Shown: positions 1 to 6,204, counted from the first letter of the stretch. The stretch is 6,204 bases of DNA from Hyphomicrobiales bacterium (GCA_017304505.1 JAFKKQ010000390.1:1-6204), one strand, 5' to 3'. The notes: generated from the sequence alone by a model not told the origin. Numbers and translations: made by a program.

Positions 1-561
1 GACTGTCCCGACCTCGGCTCCTGCCGCAACAACCAATACCGCGACCTGACCGACGACGAATTCCGCAAGATCGCCACGCGCAATATCGAAGCGCTCAATG
101 CGGCGACGGAGGGATTGTCCGGCGACCGCATGCGGCTGCACATCTGCTGGGGCAATTACGAAGGCCCGCACAATTTCGACCTGCCACTCACCAAGATCAT
201 CGATCTTGCGTTCAAGGCGCGCCCGCAGGCCGTCAGCATCGAAGCGGCCAACCCACGCCACGACCACGAGTGGGAGGACCTCAAGACCGTCAAAATCCCG
301 GACGACAAGATCCTCATTCCGGGCGTGATCGACTCGACCACGAACTTCGTCGAGCATCCCAAGCTGGTCGCACAGCGGATCGGCCGTTACGCCGATATCG
401 TCGGCCGCGAGCGGGTCATCGCCGGAGTCGATTGCGGCTTCGGCACCGCCGTACGCACCGATCCGATCGTGGCCGACAGCATCGTCTGGGCCAAGCTGCG
501 CGCGCTGAGCGAAGGCGCGGCCATCGCCAGCCGGCGTCTATGGGGATCGAAAACCGCATGA
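1..561 (+). CDS. MetE-like (cobalamin-independent methionine synthase C-terminal domain) methyl/alkyltransferase, 5'-truncated
   Basis: This is the C-terminal 186 residues of a zinc-dependent thiol alkyltransferase; the reading frame is open from base 1, so the start lies upstream of the window. The family is recognised by its zinc ligands: His-x-Cys in LHICWGNYEG (His codon 139-141, Cys 145-147), a Glu in SIEAANPR (241-243), and the distal Cys in GVDCGFGT (433-435). In MetE these hold the zinc that activates homocysteine for methyl transfer from methyltetrahydrofolate; the enzyme is cytoplasmic. Many GC-rich bacteria carry short proteins of about 370 residues with only this barrel. These include homologues acting on other thiols, such as epoxyalkane:coenzyme M transferase, so methionine synthesis is not proven. 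The N-terminal half, which would show whether this is full-length MetE, is missing. A TTG at 115 is not the start, because family-typical sequence (DCPDLGSCRNNQYRDLTDDE) precedes it. The stop overlaps the next gene by four bases. Confidence 0.88.
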   Translation, partial: DCPDLGSCRNNQYRDLTDDEFRKIATRNIEALNAATEGLSGDRMRLHICWGNYEGPHNFDLPLTKIIDLAFKARPQAVSIEAANPRHDHEWEDLKTVKIPDDKILIPGVIDSTTNFVEHPKLVAQRIGRYADIVGRERVIAGVDCGFGTAVRTDPIVADSIVWAKLRALSEGAAIASRRLWGSKTA

Positions 562-953
562 GGATCGGACTCAAGAGCCTGCTCGTTGTCGTTGCTGCCG
601 CGGCGCTTCCGCTCGCTCCGCCGGTCGAGCGCGCCAACGCGGCCGTGCAGCAGCAAGCCAGTGCCGCGAAAGCAAAGCGCCACGTCCACCGTCATTCCTC
701 AAAACGCCATTCCACGACGCGCCGCTGGCGCGGCTATGGCTTCCTGCCCGGCTACCGGCCGCAGATTCCGGACTCCGTTCCGCTGGGCCGCTCGGCAATG
801 ACCGGTGGTTACGAGATGCGCTACTGGCACTATGGCCAGTATCTCTACGGATGGGGCCGCCCGCGATTTTTCCGCGGCCGCTGGAACGGCGGCGGCTTCG
901 GTCCGTGCTGGGCAACAACACCCATCGGCCTGATGTGGACCTGCGGACGATAA
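558..953 (+). CDS. Small secreted, basic Gly/Tyr/Trp-rich hypothetical protein
   Basis: A 131-residue protein of unknown function. It begins with a clear Sec signal peptide: MRIGLKSL, then a hydrophobic stretch to about residue 22, then an Ala-Asn-Ala site (26-28) that would be cut before AVQQQ. The mature part has a His/Arg/Lys-rich segment (about 39-58), then a Gly/Tyr/Trp/Arg-rich region with PGYRP, MRYWHYGQYLYGWG and RGRWNGGGFG. Two cysteines near the C-terminus (117 and 129) could form a disulphide. Similar small exported proteins ending in GPCW...TPIG...W.CG patterns are, to my recollection, common in rhizobia-like genomes, with no assigned role. The start at 558 gives an ATGA overlap with the preceding stop, which suggests translational coupling, and a GGGGA sits about 10 bases upstream. 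An in-frame ATG at 540 would add six polar residues before the signal and is less likely. The gene converges on the molybdoenzyme gene with a 25-base gap. Confidence 0.72.
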   Translation: MRIGLKSLLVVVAAAALPLAPPVERANAAVQQQASAAKAKRHVHRHSSKRHSTTRRWRGYGFLPGYRPQIPDSVPLGRSAMTGGYEMRYWHYGQYLYGWGRPRFFRGRWNGGGFGPCWATTPIGLMWTCGR

Positions 954-978
954 CCGGACGCCCCGATCCGCAGGTTGC

Positions 979-3297
979 CTACACGCCCGCTGCTACGCGG
1001 GGTGGCGTGAACGCCGCAACAGGCTTTGGCGGCTCGGTCCAACGCTCGATCTCCACCAGCGCCGTCACCGAGCTTGGACCCTGCCCGAGCTTCGAGGTGC
1101 CTTGATCTTTCGTCAGCATGTTCGCATTGCCGTGCAAGCACAGCGCCTGATCGCTATCATCGGCCGGATCGTACCAAGCCCCGCACGACAGCCGCACCAC
1201 GCCGGCGTTGACAGTGTCGCTGACGATCGCACCCGCAAGGCAAGCGCCGCGGTCGTTGTGAACGCGCACCACGTCGCCGTCGTGGATGCCGCGCGCCCGC
1301 GCGTCGGCCGGGTTGATGGTGATCGCTTCATGTCCGGCGACCTTGCCGCCGGCGCTGACCGGACCGCAATCCATCTGACTGTGCAGGCGGTCGCGCGGCT
1401 GGCTCGAGATCAGATGCAACGGATAGGCTTGCGCCTGCGGCCCACCGAGCCACTCCCAGGGCTCCATCCAGGTTACATGCGCCGGGCAGTCGTCATAACC
1501 GAAGGCTGCGATCTTTTCCGAATAAAGCTCGATCTTGCCGGACGGCGTGCGCAGCTTGTTCTTCTCGGGATCGGCACGAAACTCGCCGAAAAGCACGTAC
1601 TCCTCGGCCGTCGCCGGGATTTCCAGGTATCCCGTTTGCCAGAACGTATCGAAGTCGGGGATCGCGGCAGCGTTCGCGCCGGCACCGCGGCGCATCTGCT
1701 CATAGAGATGCCGCAGCCACGCCTCTTCGTCGCGGCCCTGCGTGAACGTCTCGGCAAAACCAAGACGTTCGGCCAAACCGCTGAAAATATCGAAGTCGTT
1801 GCGCGCCTGGCCGACTGGATCGACCGCCTTCTGCATGGCAATGATGAATTTGTCCCGCCGCGCGCCGCCGATGTCGTTGCGCTCCAGCGACGTGGTTGCC
1901 GGCAGCACAATATCGGCATGCCGCGCGGTGGCGGTCCACCACGGTTCGTGCACCACGACAGTATCGGGCTTCTGCCAGGCACGACGCAGCTTGTTGATGT
2001 CCTGGTGATGGTGGAACGGATTGCCGCCGGCCCAGTACACCAACCGGATGTCCGGATAGACGCCGCGCTTGCCGTTGAAATCGTAGGACTCGCCGGGATG
2101 CAGCAGGCAGTCGGCGATGCGCGCCGCCGGGATGGTGACGTTGAGCGGGTTCTTGATGGCGTCGAGCGTCGGAGCGGCAAAAGCCATCGGCGCCTCGGCC
2201 AGCCCCGCGCCCGAACCGTAACCGAAACCAAAACCACCACCCGGCTGTCCGATCTGCCCAAGCGCCGCCGCCAGCAGGATGACGCCCCAATAGGGCTGCT
2301 CTCCGTGGTGCGCACGCTGCAGCGACCACGACGCCGTCACCATCGTGCGCGCTGCGGCCATGCGCCGCGCCAACGTACGGATCGTCTCCGCCGGCACGTC
2401 AGTGATCGCCGCCGCCCAATCGGCATCCTTGGGCTGCCCATCAGTCTGGCCCATCAGGTAGGGCAGCACTCGCTCAAAGCCGGTGCAATGTGTAGCGAGA
2501 AAAGCGCGGTCATGCAGGCCCTCGCTCACCAGCGTGTGCGTCAGCGCGAGCAGCATCGCGGTATCGGTGTTCGGCCGGATCGGTATCCATTCAGGGCGAA
2601 CGGTCTCCGGCCCGTCCTCACGGATCGGGCTGACATTGACGACCTCGACGCCCGCCCGCGCCAGTTCCGCGATCCAGCCTCCGGTGGCGTGCGAAGCACA
2701 ACCGCCCTTGCTCACCTGGGTGTTTTTCGGATTGGCGCCGCCGAACAGCACCATCAGTTTGCTATGGCGCGCGATGGATGACCACGACGTCAGCGGACCC
2801 GCCACCGCTTGAGGTGTGCCGAGAATATGCGGCAGGAACGCCAGCGCCGCGCCGAAGCTGTAGTTCATGACCTGATCGACATAGCCGCCGGACGCGGCAA
2901 GAAAACGATGAAGCTGCGCACGCGCTTCGTGGAAAATCCCGGCCGACGACCAGCCCTGCGAGCCGCCCATGATCGCGGCGTTGCCATGCTCGCGCCGGAC
3001 CCGATCGATCTCGCCCGCGACCAGATCGAGCGCCTCGTCCCACGACACCGGGACGAACGGCTCACGGCCCCGACCATCATCGCGGCCCGGCCCATTCTTC
3101 AGCCAGCCCTCACGCACCATCGGTTGGGCAATGCGCGCTTGCGAGTGCACGGATCGCGGAATCGCGTCGATCAGGTGCGAGGGATCGGGGTCGCGCTCGA
3201 ATGGCCGGACCCCGACCACACGCCCACCTTCCACTTCGGCCAGAAAGGCACCCCAATGTGAATGATTACGGATCAGCTGCATGTGCGGTCGGCCCAT
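979..3297 (-). CDS. BisC/TorZ/DMSO-reductase-family molybdopterin guanine dinucleotide oxidoreductase
   Basis: A 772-residue oxidoreductase, close to E. coli biotin sulfoxide reductase BisC in length (about 777) and order of motifs. The family reduces S- or N-oxides at a bis-MGD molybdenum centre. Visible landmarks are HWG (14-16), PMVREGWL (59-66), VSWDEALDLV (84-93), GGSQGW (111-116), the molybdenum-ligand serine in NYSFGAA (Ser147), GANPKNT (187-193), GQIGQPGGGFG (347-357), YWAGGNPFHHHQD (421-433), HADIVLPATTSLERND (460-475), TPSGKIE (584-590), and a dinucleotide-binding C-terminal domain from about 625 with RLHSQ (637-641) and NMLTKD (726-731). There is no N-terminal CxxC iron-sulphur motif and no twin-arginine signal, so a cytoplasmic enzyme is expected. 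The start at 3297 fits the BisC N-terminus and has GGTGGGAA six bases upstream; the frame stays open further upstream only over the opposite-strand monooxygenase. No cytochrome or TorD-like partner is in view. Gln114 replaces the Tyr of DMSO reductase and BisC, so the true substrate is open. Confidence 0.93.
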   Translation of the reverse strand: MGRPHMQLIRNHSHWGAFLAEVEGGRVVGVRPFERDPDPSHLIDAIPRSVHSQARIAQPMVREGWLKNGPGRDDGRGREPFVPVSWDEALDLVAGEIDRVRREHGNAAIMGGSQGWSSAGIFHEARAQLHRFLAASGGYVDQVMNYSFGAALAFLPHILGTPQAVAGPLTSWSSIARHSKLMVLFGGANPKNTQVSKGGCASHATGGWIAELARAGVEVVNVSPIREDGPETVRPEWIPIRPNTDTAMLLALTHTLVSEGLHDRAFLATHCTGFERVLPYLMGQTDGQPKDADWAAAITDVPAETIRTLARRMAAARTMVTASWSLQRAHHGEQPYWGVILLAAALGQIGQPGGGFGFGYGSGAGLAEAPMAFAAPTLDAIKNPLNVTIPAARIADCLLHPGESYDFNGKRGVYPDIRLVYWAGGNPFHHHQDINKLRRAWQKPDTVVVHEPWWTATARHADIVLPATTSLERNDIGGARRDKFIIAMQKAVDPVGQARNDFDIFSGLAERLGFAETFTQGRDEEAWLRHLYEQMRRGAGANAAAIPDFDTFWQTGYLEIPATAEEYVLFGEFRADPEKNKLRTPSGKIELYSEKIAAFGYDDCPAHVTWMEPWEWLGGPQAQAYPLHLISSQPRDRLHSQMDCGPVSAGGKVAGHEAITINPADARARGIHDGDVVRVHNDRGACLAGAIVSDTVNAGVVRLSCGAWYDPADDSDQALCLHGNANMLTKDQGTSKLGQGPSSVTALVEIERWTEPPKPVAAFTPPRVAAGV

Positions 3298-3303
3298 TTT
3301 CGA

Positions 3304-3311
3304 TTCCCACC
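3304..3311 (-). promoter_or_regulatory. Ribosome binding site for the molybdoenzyme gene
   Basis: On the minus strand the sequence GGTGGGAA lies six bases before the ATG at 3297. It is a fair purine-rich Shine-Dalgarno match and favours this ATG over the in-frame ATG five codons later (3282) and over any start far upstream in the same open frame. Confidence 0.5.
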
Positions 3312-3397
3312 AATATAACCGATGTCGCCCCCGCGCGTCCCGGGGGTGGCACCTCCAGCGGACACCAGCAGCAGCGGAAATCGAAGGCTCAAATCGA

Positions 3398-3420
3398 GGT
3401 GGGCGCTTGCGCGCCGCACC
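3398..3420. repeat. Imperfect inverted repeat in divergent intergenic region
   Basis: GGTGGGCGC (3398-3406) and GCGCC-g-CACC (3411-3420) form a nine-base-pair stem with a one-base bulge around a TTGC loop. It sits about 100 bases from the molybdoenzyme start and 165 from the monooxygenase start. It has no T-run, so it is not a typical intrinsic terminator. It could be an operator or a chance GC-rich hairpin. Confidence 0.4.
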
Positions 3421-3498
3421 GCGGCAAAGCCAATGGGCGTGCCCCACCCAACGTGCGGAACAATCAACGCATTGCATCGGCACGACCGGCGCGCGTGG

Positions 3499-3535
3499 GC
3501 TGCGACACCGCAGCGTATCTTGGTTCGCTGTAGCG
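3499..3535. repeat. Cluster of nested short inverted repeats, possible operator
   Basis: GCTGCG (3499-3504) and CGCAGC (3509-3514) are a perfect six-base inverted repeat around ACAC. CAGCG (3511-3515) is repeated in inverted form as CGCTG (3526-3530), and CGCT-GT-AGCG (3526-3535) is a further small palindrome. The cluster lies 50-90 bases before the monooxygenase start and overlaps its candidate promoter, which is where a regulator would be expected to bind. No regulator gene is in the window. Confidence 0.35.
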
Positions 3536-3547
3536 TTTCCGTTATCG
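3520..3547 (+). promoter_or_regulatory. Candidate promoter for the monooxygenase gene
   Basis: TTGGTT (3520-3525) and TTATCG (3542-3547), spaced by 16 bases, resemble a weak sigma-70-type -35/-10 pair and would place transcription start about 30 bases before the ATG. Both hexamers deviate from consensus, and the assignment rests on position as much as on sequence. Confidence 0.25.
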
Positions 3548-3585
3548 TGTCGGCATTCGCTCGATGAAGAATCCGGGACACGCTG

Positions 3586-5157
3586 ATGACGTATGACGTC
3601 CTGATCGTCGGTTATGGACCAACAGGAATGCTCGCCGCGACATTGCTCGGTCGCGCAGGTCACCGCGTCGCCGTGTTCGAACGTCACAAGTCGCTCTACA
3701 ACCTGCCGCGCGTCGGCATCGTTCACGACGATGTCTTGCGCATGTTCCAGGAGGTCGGCTGCATCGACCGCATCTGGCCCTCGACGTATTTCCTGCCGGT
3801 CTATGAACTCGCCAAGAATGGCCGCGTGCTGCTGTCGAGCGAGGTGGCGGCGAACGCGACACACGGCTGGCCGGAGTATATTTCGATCTATCAACCCGCG
3901 TTCGAAGCCGAACTCGATGTGCTCGCCAAGGCGCAGCCGACCGTCGATGTGTTCCAGGGGCATCGGGTCGTCGCCATCGATCAGAACGCCGAGCGCGTCG
4001 AGATCGAGGTGGAAGAAGACGGCGGCGCGCGGCGCCGGGTGCAGGGCCGCTACCTCATCGGCGCCGATGGCGGCAACAGCTTTGTCCGCGAAACGCTGGG
4101 CATTCCGTACGAAGACCTCGGCTTCGACCAGGACTGGCTGGTGATCGACGCCAAGGTCAAGCACGAACGGCCTGACATGCCCGCCATGCGCCAGCTGTGC
4201 GAACCCGAACAGCCGGGTGTCACGCTGCGGATGGGCCCCCATCACCGGCGGTGGTCGTTCATGATCTTCCCGGGCGAATCGCCGGAGGATGCGGTCAAAC
4301 CGGAGAGCGTCTGGCGGCGGCTCAATCGGCCCGAAGGCGGCACGCCGGAGGAATTCGAGCTGGTCCGTGTCGCCTCATATAAGTTTCAATCGCGGTTCGC
4401 CGAGCGCTGGCGCGACGGTCGCATTTTCCTCGCCGGCGACTCCGCTCATCAGATGCCGCCGTTCCTGGCGCAGGGCCTATGCTCGGGCTTCCGCGATGCG
4501 CACAACCTCGCCTGGAAACTCGACCTCGTGCTCAAAGGCCAAGCGCAGCCCGCGTTCCTCGACACCTATATGGCCGAGCGCGGCCCCAACGCCCGCGCCA
4601 CCATCGTCGAGAGCATGCGCGTCGGGCTTCACGTTAATGAACGCGATCCCGAGAAGGTGGCGCGGCGTGACGCCGAACTGATGGCCCTTCAGGCGGAAAA
4701 GGAGCGCACAAAAAGACAGAAGCAATTGATCGCATTCCGCGTGCCGGGATTCGAGTCGGGCTTCGTCGCGCATAGCCGTCACGACGTTCACGGCGCGGGC
4801 GACGCGCTGGTGCAGGGGCGCGTGCGGCACAACGGCAAGGAGGATCGCTTCGACGATCTGGCCGGACGCGGCTTCATGATCATTGCACGCGACGGCGACC
4901 CTGCGTCAGTGCTGTCGCGCAACGATCTCGATTTCTGGCAATCGCTCGGCGGCCGCACGATCCGCATCGGCGGCACGCCGGCGAAGGAAACCGACGACGC
5001 CTTTGTCGACGTCGACGGTCAATACAACAGGCTGATGGACGAATACGGCTGCAACGCCATCGTCAAGCGCCCGGACTATTACATCTTCGGCGCCTGCCCG
5101 ACCGTGGCAGGTCTGCCCGCGCTCATGGCCGACCTGCGCAGCCAATTGCAAACGTAG
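3586..5157 (+). CDS. MhpA-like FAD-dependent aromatic monooxygenase (class A flavoprotein hydroxylase)
   Basis: A 523-residue single-component flavoprotein hydroxylase. The family uses NAD(P)H and O2 to add a hydroxyl group to an activated aromatic ring, in the cytoplasm. The sequence shows the N-terminal FAD-binding GYGPTG loop (9-14) with the ribose-binding acid in VFERH (Glu32), PRVGIVHDDVLRMF (41-54), the second NAD(P)H/FAD motif YLIGADGGNS (156-165), and the third FAD motif beginning GRIFLAGDSAHQMPPF (278-293) and continuing through SGFRDAHNLAWKL. The last 120 or so residues correspond to the thioredoxin-like C-terminal domain of this group. E. coli MhpA, a 3-(3-hydroxyphenyl)propionate hydroxylase, is similar in plan and slightly longer (about 554). 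The substrate cannot be read from sequence: no extradiol dioxygenase or hydrolase of an mhp pathway is adjacent. The start is set by the FAD loop eight residues in; the GGGA seven bases before it is only a weak ribosome-binding site. The gene is divergent from the molybdoenzyme gene. Confidence 0.92.
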   Translation: MTYDVLIVGYGPTGMLAATLLGRAGHRVAVFERHKSLYNLPRVGIVHDDVLRMFQEVGCIDRIWPSTYFLPVYELAKNGRVLLSSEVAANATHGWPEYISIYQPAFEAELDVLAKAQPTVDVFQGHRVVAIDQNAERVEIEVEEDGGARRRVQGRYLIGADGGNSFVRETLGIPYEDLGFDQDWLVIDAKVKHERPDMPAMRQLCEPEQPGVTLRMGPHHRRWSFMIFPGESPEDAVKPESVWRRLNRPEGGTPEEFELVRVASYKFQSRFAERWRDGRIFLAGDSAHQMPPFLAQGLCSGFRDAHNLAWKLDLVLKGQAQPAFLDTYMAERGPNARATIVESMRVGLHVNERDPEKVARRDAELMALQAEKERTKRQKQLIAFRVPGFESGFVAHSRHDVHGAGDALVQGRVRHNGKEDRFDDLAGRGFMIIARDGDPASVLSRNDLDFWQSLGGRTIRIGGTPAKETDDAFVDVDGQYNRLMDEYGCNAIVKRPDYYIFGACPTVAGLPALMADLRSQLQT

Positions 5158-5184
5158 CGCCCCCGCGTCTGCAAGGGCACCGGC

Positions 5185-6153
5185 TTACTTGATCGCCAGC
5201 GGATTGACCGGCGAGCCGACCGCTCCGGTGATGGGGATCGCCGGCGCCACGAACAGGAATTCGTAGGTCCTATCCGCCGCGCAATCGTCCGCCAACTCCT
5301 TGAGCTGGAAGATCTCACCCATCGTCATGCCCATGATCGGGATGGTGATCCAGTGCCAGGGCTGGTTGATGCCCTCCTCGCTTTCGTTGGGACGCACCTC
5401 GCAACCCCAGGTGTCGCTGGCGAGCGCCGCCAGTTCCGTGCGCTTGATCCACTCCAGCGTTTCGAACGCAAAACCCGGCGCGTCGCCGCCGGGATAGCCA
5501 TCCCAGCTTCCCGCCTTCCGACACCGTTCCATCTGGCCGGTGCGGACGATGATGTAGTCGCCGCGCTTGACCGTGACGCCCTGTTTCTTCGCTGTGTCGT
5601 CGAGATCGGCACAGGTGATGCCGTAACCGTCGTCGAGGCAATCGACACCCTTGAAACGGGCCACGTCGAGCAGTACGCCCCGACCCACCATCTTGTTCTT
5701 GGTCTTCTCGATGCCGCACTTCTGCGCACCAGCCGAGGTGACCTCGCGGCAGTCGTAGCCGTTCCACATATGGTTTTCGTAGAAGACGTGGCCGAGCCCG
5801 TCCCATTGTGTGCCGCACTGCAGCGGCATGGTCACCATATCGTCGGCGGCGCGGATGCCGCGCTTGTCCAGTACGCCTGAATAGGCGTCTGTGCCGGTGC
5901 GCAACATGGTGTGGATCGGGTTGGTGCGCCCCATCGCCGGGTATTTGCTTTTGGCGCCTTGCGGCCCGGTGTGGTCGAAGTTGAGTGCAAGCGAAATCAC
6001 CTTGCCCTTCTTCACCAACCGGGTCGCCGCAACGATGTCCTCGGCCGTGGTGTAGTTGAGCGTCCCGACCTCGTCGTCCGGGCCCCATTTGCCCCAGTTC
6101 TTGTACTTCTCCGCGGCATCGCGCAGGTCCTGACGGGTATACTTCTTGGCCAT
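5185..6153 (-). CDS. Cyclase-family protein (kynurenine formamidase/isatin hydrolase superfamily metallohydrolase)
   Basis: A 322-residue protein of the putative-cyclase family (Pfam Cyclase, COG1878), whose known members are metal-dependent amidohydrolases such as kynurenine formamidase and isatin hydrolase. Landmarks are WGPDDEVGTLNY (23-34), the metal-site segment MPLQCGTQWDGLGHVFY (109-125), GRGVLLDV (157-164), VKRGDYIIVRTG (195-206), and the C-terminal stretch MTMGEIFQLKELADDC with PITGAVGSPVNPLAIK. It is about 100 residues longer than KynB-type enzymes. The usual HxGTHxDxxxH motif reads QCGTQWDGLGH here: Asp118 and His122 remain, but two His are Gln (112 and 116). The substrate is unknown; hydrolysis of an amide, lactone or lactam in an aromatic pathway would fit the adjacent monooxygenase. 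No signal peptide is seen. An in-frame TAG at 6177-6175 with no start codon between fixes the ATG at 6153. The gene converges on the monooxygenase gene with a 27-base gap and no clear terminator. Confidence 0.9.
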   Translation of the reverse strand: MAKKYTRQDLRDAAEKYKNWGKWGPDDEVGTLNYTTAEDIVAATRLVKKGKVISLALNFDHTGPQGAKSKYPAMGRTNPIHTMLRTGTDAYSGVLDKRGIRAADDMVTMPLQCGTQWDGLGHVFYENHMWNGYDCREVTSAGAQKCGIEKTKNKMVGRGVLLDVARFKGVDCLDDGYGITCADLDDTAKKQGVTVKRGDYIIVRTGQMERCRKAGSWDGYPGGDAPGFAFETLEWIKRTELAALASDTWGCEVRPNESEEGINQPWHWITIPIMGMTMGEIFQLKELADDCAADRTYEFLFVAPAIPITGAVGSPVNPLAIK

Positions 6154-6157
6154 AACG

Positions 6158-6164
6158 TTCCTCT
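6158..6164 (-). promoter_or_regulatory. Ribosome binding site for the cyclase-family gene
   Basis: On the minus strand AGAGGAA lies four bases before the ATG at 6153, a strong Shine-Dalgarno match. Together with the in-frame stop just upstream it settles the start of this gene. Confidence 0.65.
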
Positions 6165-6204
6165 GCTTCCGGGGCTATTCCGAGACGATCGGGGTGGGTG
6201 CGAC

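Larger units (their letters stand above)
3298..3585. promoter_or_regulatory. Divergent intergenic region between molybdoenzyme and monooxygenase genes
   Basis: These 288 bases separate two start codons facing away from each other, so promoters for both genes must lie here. No convincing coding frame was found. It contains the ribosome-binding site of the molybdoenzyme gene at the left end, an imperfect hairpin-forming repeat near the middle, and a cluster of short GCTGCG/CAGCG/CGCTG inverted repeats near the right end, just before the candidate promoter of the monooxygenase gene. No riboswitch or transcription-factor gene is recognisable in it. Confidence 0.7.

Noticed and set aside
270..557. 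Upstream in-frame extension of the secreted protein, including starts at 270 and 540.
   Set aside because: The extension lies within the MetE-like gene in another frame and would bury the signal peptide. The start at 558 gives a clean signal peptide and an ATGA junction.
954..978. Terminator between the secreted-protein gene and the molybdoenzyme gene.
   Set aside because: The 25-base gap shows no stable hairpin or T-run on either strand.
1102..2781. A 559-codon open frame on the plus strand opposite the molybdoenzyme gene.
   Set aside because: Its composition is that of an antisense shadow (rich in Arg, Asp, Val and His, with no motif), and the minus-strand gene has strong family motifs along its whole length.
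3312..3317. TATATT on the minus strand as a -10 element for the molybdoenzyme gene.
   Set aside because: It lies only 15 bases from the start codon, so transcription would begin in or after the ribosome-binding site, and no -35-like sequence stands at the right distance.
3586..3599. Tandem seven-base repeat ATGACGT x2 at the monooxygenase start codon, as a possible phase-variable site.
   Set aside because: Two copies of a short unit are too few for slippage-based switching, and the repeat follows from the MTYDV codons that begin this flavoprotein family.
3298..4245. The molybdoenzyme reading frame stays open for 316 more codons upstream on the minus strand.
   Set aside because: That extension lies antisense to the clearly real FAD monooxygenase, has no family resemblance, and the BisC-like N-terminus plus ribosome-binding site fit the ATG at 3297. 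Long open antisense frames are common in GC-rich coding DNA.
5158..5184. Bidirectional terminator between the convergent monooxygenase and cyclase-family genes.
   Set aside because: The 27-base gap contains no convincing stem-loop and no T-run.
6175..6204. Nine codons ending in TAG on the minus strand just upstream of the cyclase-family gene, possibly the 3' end of another gene.
   Set aside because: The stretch is too short to support a gene; two other frames are also open to the window edge. It is useful only as the in-frame stop that fixes the cyclase-family start.

Overview
The window reads as ordinary chromosome of a GC-rich bacterium, most likely an alphaproteobacterium of the Hyphomicrobiales (Bradyrhizobium/Rhodopseudomonas-like). 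That placement is an inference from codon use, with G or C at most third positions, and from the kind of catabolic oxidoreductases present. No rRNA, tRNA, insertion sequence, phage gene or CRISPR array is visible. Coding density is high: five protein genes fill all but about 400 bases.

Layout. Bases 1-561 (+) are the 3' half of a cobalamin-independent methionine synthase-like (MetE C-terminal domain) methyl/alkyltransferase whose 5' end lies outside the window. Its stop overlaps the start of a small secreted basic protein (558-953, +) in an ATGA junction. Facing them, and converging on them, is a BisC/TorZ/DMSO-reductase-family molybdopterin oxidoreductase (979-3297, -). A 288-bp divergent intergenic region (3298-3585) with two short inverted repeats separates it from an MhpA-like FAD-dependent aromatic monooxygenase (3586-5157, +). 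That gene converges, with a 27-bp gap, on a cyclase-family (kynurenine formamidase-like) metallohydrolase (5185-6153, -), whose promoter region lies at or beyond the right edge.

How the genes may work together. The monooxygenase and the cyclase-family hydrolase are the sort of enzymes found in aromatic or heteroaromatic degradation. The molybdoenzyme, divergent from the monooxygenase, belongs to a family that removes oxygen from S- or N-oxides. No ring-cleavage dioxygenase, transporter, regulator or molybdoenzyme partner gene (cytochrome or TorD-like chaperone) is in view, so a complete pathway cannot be stated. The genes lie on alternating strands, so apart from the first pair they are not one operon.

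No clearly new system was found. The points most worth checking are active-site departures in two enzymes: a Gln where DMSO reductase and BisC carry Tyr114 in the molybdoenzyme, and Gln-x-Gly-Thr-Gln in place of His-x-Gly-Thr-His in the cyclase-family protein. The inverted repeats between the two divergent oxidoreductase genes are also worth a look.
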